Shown piece by piece: positions 58,416-64,000 of a stretch of DNA of 64,000 bases. Each line of letters starts with the position of its first letter. The stretch's first letter is position 1. The stretch is taken from positions 744,001 through 808,000 of the forward strand of contig CBDFGS010000013.1 in the NCBI GenBank assembly GCA_965247255.1. The letters are read 5' to 3'. A model generated the notes under the pieces. It was not told the origin of the DNA and ran no database searches. It was given only the letters and a program-made list of their open reading frames with translations. Both the position numbers and the translations under genes were made by a program. This stretch comes from CBDFGS01 sp965247255 (GTDB lineage: Bacteria > Chloroflexota > Dehalococcoidia > Lucifugimonadales > CAUZJF01).

Positions 58416-59189
58416 TTAGTTTGTAGCCGCCTTCTCTTCGGGCCTCCGCTTGCCTACCCACCACTCGCGAAGCGCCTGGCCGGGCTTATCGCCCTCGCTA
58501 TGGGCAACGGCTGCGATGAACTCCTCCACGGCGCGAGGGCCTACGTCCTTGAGGAGCCCCTCCATGAACGCCGTCCGATCATTGGTCCGCCTGGGTTGCC
58601 ACTCCTGGTAATAGGGCGTGATTCTCGTTCCCGCCCGCCGCTGAATTCGCTCATAGACGATCTGTTCGAGGGCCATCCCGATGGTGCGGGGGTCGGTCCA
58701 GTCGGCCCGATAGAGTATTCCGCCACCGGCCGCAATGATATACGTCATGTTCGGCAGGGCCCCATAGGCGCGATGGACCGTGCCCTCCAGGTCGTCGACC
58801 AACACCGGGCGTCTTAGCCCCCAGAGGTCGGCCGCGTCATGAGCGTGTGCGAGCTTCTGCTCAAGATTGTCGTGGTGAGGGTACCTGTCACCCGGGTGCG
58901 CTTCACGCGTGTACAGAAAGACGAAGGTCACACCGTGTTTAGCGTACTCCTCCGCCATGGGTTCCAGGTCTGGCGCCGCCAGCCCACAGAACGGTCAGGT
59001 GATCGAGCCGAACTCGATGACCAGCGGACCGCGGCCCCAGTAGTCGGACAGCCGCACCGCGCTGCCATCGCCAGCGTTCACAAGATCGCCGTCCGGCGCG
59101 GGCTGTCCCACCTTCAGGATACTCCGGAACCTTGGGAAGTCCTCCGCGCACATGTCCAGAGGAAAGCTGGCGTAGTTGTATTCGCTCAT
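58416..59189 (-). CDS. Selenoprotein, iodothyronine-deiodinase-like/redoxin family (UGA read as Sec)
   Basis: A 257-residue protein if the in-frame TGA at 58997-58995 is read as selenocysteine (Sec65). The frame reads LVIEFGSIT-Sec-PFC-GLAAPDLEPMAEEYAK and continues 192 codons. FGSxT-Sec-P is the active site of the deiodinase family, and FLYTREAHPGDRYPHH matches its EAHP(S/T)D motif. Sec65 and Cys68 form a UxxC redox pair, as in thioredoxin-fold selenoproteins. The N-terminus (VGQPAPDGDLVN) is redoxin-like. Start ATG 59189 has GAGAGG 9 nt upstream. A hairpin follows the UGA at the right distance (see next entry). The alternative, a Cys-to-stop mutation in a dead gene, is less likely because the rest of the frame is intact. 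Thyroid-hormone activity is not implied; a peroxidase or reductase role is likely. No sel genes are in the window. Confidence 0.85.
58970..58982 (-). promoter_or_regulatory. Candidate bacterial SECIS hairpin
   Basis: Downstream of the UGA the mRNA reads CUGGC-GGC-GCCAG: a perfect 5-bp stem with a 3-nt loop, starting 12 nt after the UGA, with the loop at 18-20 nt. Two more G-C pairs extend it below a G-A mismatch (GG at 58985-58984 with CC at 58968-58967). In bacteria, SelB binds such a hairpin a short distance after the UGA, with a G in the loop, as here. Confidence 0.65.
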
Positions 59190-59202
59190 GATATCGGGCC
59201 TC

Positions 59203-59769
59203 TCATGCAACCCTCTCGCCTCGTACCAGGTGCGCAAGCTCGTAGAGCGATGCCAGCCACAACTCGCGGCCCTGAGCGGGGATCCGCTTCGTCGCTTCCC
59301 CAAGCGGAACGGCGTCTACGTCAATTACGTCCTCTCCGCCCGGCGGGTTTTCAGGCTCCCCAGCGAGTCTCACGTCGGCGTAACCTACGACGTGGTAGAA
59401 CTCTGGGTGAGGCATGTGAGAACGATAAGGCTTTGGGGCGTATGAGTAACAATGGATCGCTCCAAATGGCTCGAAACTCAGAAGCTCAGCACCAGCCTCT
59501 TCTAGAAGCTCGCGCCGAGCGGCGTCGATGTACGTCTCTTCGGGCTCCATCGTTCCGCCAATGGAGTGGTCCCAGCGCCCGTCGGCCATCTGGACCACGA
59601 CCACATGGTCGCCAACAAACGGGACTATGCGAACATGGGATATCAGTGTGTCGGGCGGCGGCTCGTCTCTAGTCTGGAACCGCGCTCTGATAGGGCCCCA
59701 CTCCCAGTACATCTCGCGGAACAGCTCCGGGAACCGGTCCACGTAAGACTCCACGGTCACCTCACTCAA
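59203..59769 (-). CDS. NUDIX hydrolase in the selenoprotein operon
   Basis: A 188-residue NUDIX protein. The box is complete: GGTMEPEETYIDAARRELLE then EAG, preceded by VVVVQMADGRWDHSI. A 42-residue N-terminal extension (YVDRFPELFREMYWEWGPIR, in part) is outside the NUDIX core. The substrate is unknown. The start overlaps the stop of the upstream dehydrogenase by 8 bp, and the selenoprotein ATG follows its stop by 13 bp, so all three genes are one operon. Confidence 0.88.
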   Translation of the reverse strand: MSEVTVESYVDRFPELFREMYWEWGPIRARFQTRDEPPPDTLISHVRIVPFVGDHVVVVQMADGRWDHSIGGTMEPEETYIDAARRELLEEAGAELLSFEPFGAIHCYSYAPKPYRSHMPHPEFYHVVGYADVRLAGEPENPPGGEDVIDVDAVPLGEATKRIPAQGRELWLASLYELAHLVRGERVA

Positions 59770-60739
59770 GAGACGGCGTGACGACGTTCTTGGGCTTGCC
59801 TTCGAGGAAGGCGATCAGGTTGGTGACTACACCCTCGTTGAGCAGCTCCATGCCTTCGGGAGTCTGGTCCGCGATGTGGGGGGTCAGCACGACCTGGTCG
59901 CACGACAAGATGGGGTGGTCGGCGGGCAGCGGCTCGGCGTCGAATACGTCGAGGCCTGCGCCGCCCAGGTGGCCGGAGTTGAGGGCTTCGACGAGCGCAT
60001 CAGAGTCCACAAGCTCTCCTCTGCCTGCATTGATCAGGAGTGAGCCCTGTTTCATGAGAGCGATCTCTCTGCTTCCGATCATCCCCCGGCTGTCCTCGCT
60101 GAGGCGGACGTGCAAGCTAACCACATCGGACTCTCGCAGCAGGTCGTCCAGCTCCACGTACCGCACTCCCAGGCACGCCTCGCGCTCAGCTGAGGGACTG
60201 TAAGTCCAAGCGAGCGATTTCATGCCCAGGGCGTTCCCCAGCCGCGCGACCTCGCTCCCAACGTTACCTGTTCCCACGATTCCGAGGGTCTTGCCCTGCA
60301 GGAACATGTTCTCCATACGCGTCCAGCGTCCCGCCTTGAGCTCTGACGTCTGAAAGGCAGCGCGCTTGGCGACGGCGAACATGAGACCGAAGATGTGCTC
60401 GGCGACGATCGCCGCCGTCCGTCCGGGCTGGTTGCTCACGGTGATGCCAAGCTCCGAGGCGGCTGGCAGGTCGATCATGTCGGTGCCGATCGAGCATGTC
60501 GCGATAATCCGCAGCTGGGGGAGCGCTCGAAGGGCATCACCCGGCCACTTGACGGCCCCGCGGGTGTTGAGTATCGCGTGAGCGTCTCTGGCGCGCTCCA
60601 CCTGATCATCGAGCGTGGCCGGCCTGTCCGTGAAGAGCGCGACGCTTCCATACGGCTCCAGCCGCTCGAGATGCGGCGAGCCCTGGATCTGGGGCGGATC
60701 GTCGCCCGGCACGACGAACTTCAGACGCGGGGAACCCAA
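59762..60739 (-). CDS. D-isomer-specific 2-hydroxyacid dehydrogenase (SerA-like)
   Basis: A 325-residue NAD(P)-dependent dehydrogenase of the D-2-hydroxyacid/phosphoglycerate group. The Rossmann motif is TLGIVGTGNVGSEVARLGNA, with catalytic Arg in LLINAGRGELVDSDALVEAL, Glu near DVFDAEPLPADHP and His in VVLTPHIADQTPEG. There is no C-terminal ACT domain, so it is a short form, perhaps for glyoxylate, hydroxypyruvate or another 2-oxoacid. TTG start with AGGAGG 6 nt upstream and a promoter at 60769-60797. First gene of the operon with NUDIX and the selenoprotein. Confidence 0.9.
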   Translation of the reverse strand: MGSPRLKFVVPGDDPPQIQGSPHLERLEPYGSVALFTDRPATLDDQVERARDAHAILNTRGAVKWPGDALRALPQLRIIATCSIGTDMIDLPAASELGITVSNQPGRTAAIVAEHIFGLMFAVAKRAAFQTSELKAGRWTRMENMFLQGKTLGIVGTGNVGSEVARLGNALGMKSLAWTYSPSAEREACLGVRYVELDDLLRESDVVSLHVRLSEDSRGMIGSREIALMKQGSLLINAGRGELVDSDALVEALNSGHLGGAGLDVFDAEPLPADHPILSCDQVVLTPHIADQTPEGMELLNEGVVTNLIAFLEGKPKNVVTPSLE

Positions 60740-60768
60740 CGCGTTCCTCCTATCGCGGACACCTTCGG

Positions 60769-60797
60769 AGACTACCTTTGACCTCCTGTAAAGTCAA
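60769..60797 (-). promoter_or_regulatory. Promoter of the dehydrogenase-NUDIX-selenoprotein operon
   Basis: On the minus strand, TTGACT (60797-60792), a 17-bp spacer and TAGTCT (60774-60769), about 30 bp before the TTG start at 60739. Confidence 0.5.
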
Positions 60798-60901
60798 GAA
60801 ACGTGCCTAGGCTCGCCGACCCCCTTCTCGCAGATGGTTGGGGACGAGGAACGGACGGTCACGTTGGGAGAGCCGCCCGGCGGACCGCCATGGCGACGGC
60901 G

Positions 60902-60930
60902 TTGCCTATTCGGCGAAGCTAGGCTACAGT
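60902..60930 (+). promoter_or_regulatory. Promoter of the repeat membrane protein, probably leaderless
   Basis: TTGCCT (60902-60907), a 17-bp spacer and TACAGT (60925-60930). The ATG at 60939 follows 8 bp later with no ribosome-binding site, so a leaderless transcript is predicted. Confidence 0.5.
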
Positions 60931-60938
60931 ACGTCATC

Positions 60939-62912
60939 ATGATCTGGCTGGGCAGGCTCATCAGCGTCCCGCTGGGCCTTATTCTGTTCGTCCTGCTGCT
61001 GGCGACGCTGGTCATCCTGGAAGTCGACCGCACCTTCCTCAATCCAGGGTACTATCCTGAGCAGCTACGCAAAGCCAACTTCTTCGAGTTCGTTCTCGGC
61101 GACCTTCTAACCTCCGGTATCGACGAGGCTAGGGCCCAGTCCGGCGATGACGTCGCCGGCGTGGACAAGAACCTGGTAGCAAACTCCGGCTTGACCACCG
61201 AGGATATCGTCTCCTCCGTGAACAGCGCAGTGCCGCCCGAGTGGGTGCAAGGCTTGGTCGAGCAGTCGTTCGACCAGTTCGGAAGATACCTGACGGGCGA
61301 GCGCGACGAGTTCCAGATCACGGTTAAGGCGGGGGACAGGGCGACTGCGCTGGTCGAAGAGGTTAAATCCTTGCTGAGGAAGGCCAACGCCTACGACCTG
61401 CTATATGAAGAAGCCGTCAATCCCGCCGTCGAACAGGGGGTGAACTTCGACCTCCCCCTCGGCGTAGAGCTGACCAGCGACCGCCTGCTTGAGGCGATAC
61501 GGACGGTTGCGCCAAGCCAATGGGTCCAGTCACAAGTAGAGAGGGTCCTGGACGAGGTTACGCCTTACTTCACGGGCGGAAGAGACAGCTTCGCCGTAAC
61601 ACTGGAGCTAGAAGACAGGGTGCCTATCGCTCTTGAAGAGGTCAAGCAGCTTCTGAGGGAAGCGGACGCCTACGACCTGCTTTACACCGAGGTGGTAGAG
61701 CCCCAGGTCGCAGAGAAGCTCGGCGATTCAGCAGCGCTCCCATTCGGCGTTGCAGTTTCGACCGATGAGGTGCTCGGCGCGCTGCGGCAGGTGGCGCCGG
61801 TGGAGTGGGTGCAGCAGCAGGTGGAGACGCTGATCGACGATGTGGGCCCCTACCTGGCCGGCCAGTCGGATACTTTCAGCAGCGAGATCTCGCTGCTCGA
61901 CAACAAACGCCAGGCGCGCGGGGTTATAGCCGACCTAGTCGGGACAAGACTGACACAGGTCGTCGAAAAGATCCCCAAATGTCAGTCGACGGCTGAGCTG
62001 GCTGCGGCTGCCACCAATCGGGACTCGCTGGGCCTGCCGTCTTGCGTGCCTGCGAACATTCCGGTGAATCAATTGCTAAGGAGGCTCGACGTAGACGTGG
62101 GAGGCGTCGTATCCCAGTTCGTTCTGGGGCCACTTCCCGACGAGATCACCTTCGACGAGGAGCGGCTGCGCCAGGCGCTCTCCCTGGCCGGGGCGGGGGA
62201 AAACATCGATCGGCTGGACGAGGTACGCGACATCCTGGGGGGGAATTGGAGCTACACGGATGTCGATCTGCGCCAACTCATCAGTGAAAAGAGAGGCGAA
62301 GGGGACGTCGAGCGGCTGGACGACCTGAGGGCTTTCCTCGGCGATGGGTGGACGTACACGGATGCCGACTTCCGGGCGGACCTGTTGGCCGGGCGTTGCG
62401 TCTTCGTTATCGTTTGCGAGCTGACACTCGATGCTGACGACCTCGATACCGGACGCGATGCGTTTAGCTCAGCTCGCACGTTCAAGCTGGTAATCTATAT
62501 CCCGCTGTTGCTGCTCCTGGTCGTCATCGCCTTCCTGGGAGGGCGGAATTGGTCGGGTCGCGTCGCTTACGGAGCTGCGTTTCTCGTAGTCTCCGCCGGC
62601 ATCATCTATGTGGCGTTCGGGCCGGTGTACGGTGCTTTCGTGGGCAGCGCGTTCGACGAAGTCAGAAAAGAGGCCGTTCAGGAAATTGGCCGGTCCGGCC
62701 CCGATTTCCCGCAGACCGCGCGGCTCGCCTCCACGAAGGGGATCGATATGGGGCAGTCGGTGGTCGACGGCTTTGCCTCCGGCATCTCCGGCTCCAGCCT
62801 GAGCCTCACTGTCTTAGGTCTGCTGTTATTCGGCGGCGCGGTGTTTTGGTCCACGATCATATCGACGGTCGACCGCTTCTTCCCGAACAAGGAGAAGGCG
62901 CTCAAGGGCTAG
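60939..62912 (+). CDS. Large repeat-containing membrane protein (hypothetical)
   Basis: A 657-residue protein with a start helix (LISVPLGLILFVLLLATLVI), a long extracytoplasmic region and three C-terminal helices (VIYIPLLLLLVVIAFLGG, YGAAFLVVSAGIIYVAFG, LTVLGLLLFGGAVFWSTII). The outer region has three repeats of about 95 residues, each with a (V/T)(A/P)PxxWVQxxVExxxDxxxxY(L/F)(T/A)G core, then LLR(K/E)A(N/D)AYDLLY(E/T)E in the first two. Two shorter repeats follow: R-L-D-(E/D)-(V/L)-R-(D/A)-(I/F)-L-G-(G/D)-x-W-(S/T)-Y-T-D. The start at 60939 is chosen because a promoter ends 8 bp before it and the helix begins there. Envelope role likely; no family recognised. Confidence 0.75.
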   Translation: MIWLGRLISVPLGLILFVLLLATLVILEVDRTFLNPGYYPEQLRKANFFEFVLGDLLTSGIDEARAQSGDDVAGVDKNLVANSGLTTEDIVSSVNSAVPPEWVQGLVEQSFDQFGRYLTGERDEFQITVKAGDRATALVEEVKSLLRKANAYDLLYEEAVNPAVEQGVNFDLPLGVELTSDRLLEAIRTVAPSQWVQSQVERVLDEVTPYFTGGRDSFAVTLELEDRVPIALEEVKQLLREADAYDLLYTEVVEPQVAEKLGDSAALPFGVAVSTDEVLGALRQVAPVEWVQQQVETLIDDVGPYLAGQSDTFSSEISLLDNKRQARGVIADLVGTRLTQVVEKIPKCQSTAELAAAATNRDSLGLPSCVPANIPVNQLLRRLDVDVGGVVSQFVLGPLPDEITFDEERLRQALSLAGAGENIDRLDEVRDILGGNWSYTDVDLRQLISEKRGEGDVERLDDLRAFLGDGWTYTDADFRADLLAGRCVFVIVCELTLDADDLDTGRDAFSSARTFKLVIYIPLLLLLVVIAFLGGRNWSGRVAYGAAFLVVSAGIIYVAFGPVYGAFVGSAFDEVRKEAVQEIGRSGPDFPQTARLASTKGIDMGQSVVDGFASGISGSSLSLTVLGLLLFGGAVFWSTIISTVDRFFPNKEKALKG

Positions 62913-63020
62913 GTCAAGTAGGCGGCCAGCGCTCTCACCCTTTTTGCGAATCTACCCGCGCCCAGGCCATTGCTACCACGATGCCTCGCAGCGTGATCGC
63001 CCCGACGAATCCCTGGTAGG

Positions 63021-63941
63021 TTATCTACGTGAGCGTCGCATGCCCATCGCCGCGCCAAACGCCCCGAACGATATGACCAGAGCCCAGACTGTGACCGCTG
63101 GAACGTTGGCCGGGGTCGAGGTAGCCGCGGGCCCAGAAGTGGGAGTCGGCGTTGGGGTCGGGGTAGGGAACTCGGTCTGCGACCGATAAGTCGCAATCAC
63201 GTTGGACTGGGCGGGGCCGAAGTAGGTCACCGTCACGTCGTCGCCGGGCTGTACCCACACGGCGCCGTCTCCATCAGCCAGAGCCGCGGCATCGTCTGAG
63301 ATCAATACCAGCCCGGCGAACAGCGCAGACACGGCACTAGGGGTAGGGTCCGTTTCGCTGCTTACCTCCGATACGGACACCGGCTCTCCCATAATATCGG
63401 ATGTGCTGGTTACGATGACCCGGCGCGATGAGGTCGAGTAGCTGTCGACAACCTCGTGGCTGAAGGTCACAGTGAGCGTGCTCCCGGCATTCACGTCATT
63501 CGCCAGCTTGATCTCGCCAGTGAGGGAGTTGATGTCTGCCAATAGCGTTGTGACGCCATTGACCTTGGCGCTCGTCACCGCGATTATTGGCGTGTTGGCA
63601 GGTGTGGATGTATCGTAGCCGCTACCATCGCTGAGGGCGTGGGCAGAAGGATGGGGGGCGCCGTTTGCGAGGCTCCACCACTGGGTCGTCGTAACCTCGG
63701 ACGACACTGAGCTCCACGTGGCGACGCTGGTCTGGATGGTACCGAGATCGAGGTCCCTGACGTAGACGCTTGCGGTCTCGCCGACCTGTAGAGTCTGTAG
63801 TTGGTTGCCGGAGCCGTCCTGAAACTCCACGCCGTCATCAGGGACCGCGGCGGTCGCGGGCATACCCGCAATCGCGACAAATAGCGCAAACCAACCGGCC
63901 AGAAGAATCACAACAGCCAGCGTGACCCTTAGTCTGGCCAC
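63021..63941 (-). CDS. C-terminally anchored surface protein (hypothetical)
   Basis: A 306-residue exported protein with a signal peptide (LRVTLAVVILLAGWFALFVA, in part, then ATA), a Thr/Ser-rich beta domain without a recognised fold, a Thr-Pro spacer (EFPTPTPTPTPTSGPAATST) and a C-terminal hydrophobic helix (VTVWALVISFGAFGAAMG) with a RRSRR tail. Spacer, helix and basic tail form a C-terminal anchor or sorting-like signal. Gene starts with GTG at 63941 behind GGCGGAGG. The 108-bp gap to the repeat membrane protein holds nothing recognised. Confidence 0.7.
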   Translation of the reverse strand: MARLRVTLAVVILLAGWFALFVAIAGMPATAAVPDDGVEFQDGSGNQLQTLQVGETASVYVRDLDLGTIQTSVATWSSVSSEVTTTQWWSLANGAPHPSAHALSDGSGYDTSTPANTPIIAVTSAKVNGVTTLLADINSLTGEIKLANDVNAGSTLTVTFSHEVVDSYSTSSRRVIVTSTSDIMGEPVSVSEVSSETDPTPSAVSALFAGLVLISDDAAALADGDGAVWVQPGDDVTVTYFGPAQSNVIATYRSQTEFPTPTPTPTPTSGPAATSTPANVPAVTVWALVISFGAFGAAMGMRRSRR

Positions 63942-64000
63942 AGGGGTCGCCTCCGCCTAGCGGCCTCGAGCTCAGACGAGCTCCGGTCGGGCCACGAGTA

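Noticed and set aside
58416..58958. A separate 180-residue protein starting at ATG 58958
   Set aside because: It has no ribosome-binding site, starts inside a redoxin fold and is in the same frame as the upstream part across one TGA.
63929..64000. A 23-codon minus-strand frame open to the window edge, ending RRRRPLWPD
   Set aside because: It could be the end of a gene beyond the edge, but it is too short and has no motif to support it.

Overview
The window is a dense, high-GC (about 60%) bacterial chromosome segment with both core and catabolic genes. No rRNA, tRNA, CRISPR array, insertion sequence, phage gene or origin was seen. The organism is inferred, not proven, to be a Chloroflexota bacterium of the Dehalococcoidia/SAR202 kind. 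The reasons are a short YidC without the large periplasmic domain, an N-terminally short 'core' MetE-type methionine synthase, lipoproteins and C-terminally anchored surface proteins but no recognisable outer-membrane genes, and a load of flavin monooxygenase, Ldh-type dehydrogenase, amidohydrolase, CocE-type hydrolase and penicillin-acylase genes that is typical of SAR202 genomes. Several genes have a clear sigma70-type promoter (TTGAC-like, 16-18 bp, TA---T), and two appear to give leaderless mRNAs.

Layout. 1-2400: minus-strand run metE-like, SsuD-like monooxygenase, cinA (cut by the window edge). 2769-4792: oppD/oppF-type ATPases. 4845-6143: a zinc-ribbon protein and an FHA plus winged-helix regulator with 11-bp-phased direct repeats between them. 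6436-10948: a sialidase-fold protein convergent with a RidA-like/NUDIX/glycoside-hydrolase-like operon. 11069-15428: a MacB-like ATPase with a 1,204-residue double FtsX permease. 15547-20345: a complete pyruvate-dehydrogenase-type operon (lpd, E1 alpha, E1 beta, E2). 20429-24998: folE, an acyltransferase, a glycosyltransferase, a DUF502 protein and a CpsB-like PHP phosphatase. 25214-29319: an epimerase, an amidohydrolase and two tandem Ldh-family dehydrogenases.

29441-33664 is the rpmH-rnpA-yidD-(PQQ-propeller lipoprotein)-yidC-jag-pth block behind a near-perfect promoter. 33808-37235 holds two lipoproteins (a Kelch propeller and a zinc protease). 37289-40214 has gatC, gatA and a Gfo/Idh/MocA oxidoreductase. 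40246-44940 is a minus-strand run with a beta-lactamase-like hydrolase, a PIG-L deacetylase, NAD kinase, a NUDIX enzyme and an M20 peptidase. 45156-49210 is the ybeY-dnaX-ybaB-recR-recO replication/repair block. 49212-54745 carries an SDR, a 50-residue membrane protein, a CocE/NonD hydrolase and a penicillin acylase.

The last 10 kb is the most unusual part. It has two small membrane proteins sharing a DPL(I/V)K start; a translationally coupled trio of surface proteins that share an identical-length C-terminal coiled-coil/anchor module; a probable selenoprotein of the iodothyronine-deiodinase-like/redoxin group, with an in-frame UGA and a hairpin at the right distance for a bacterial SECIS, at the end of a dehydrogenase-NUDIX-selenoprotein operon; a 657-residue membrane protein built of internal repeats; and a C-terminally anchored surface protein.
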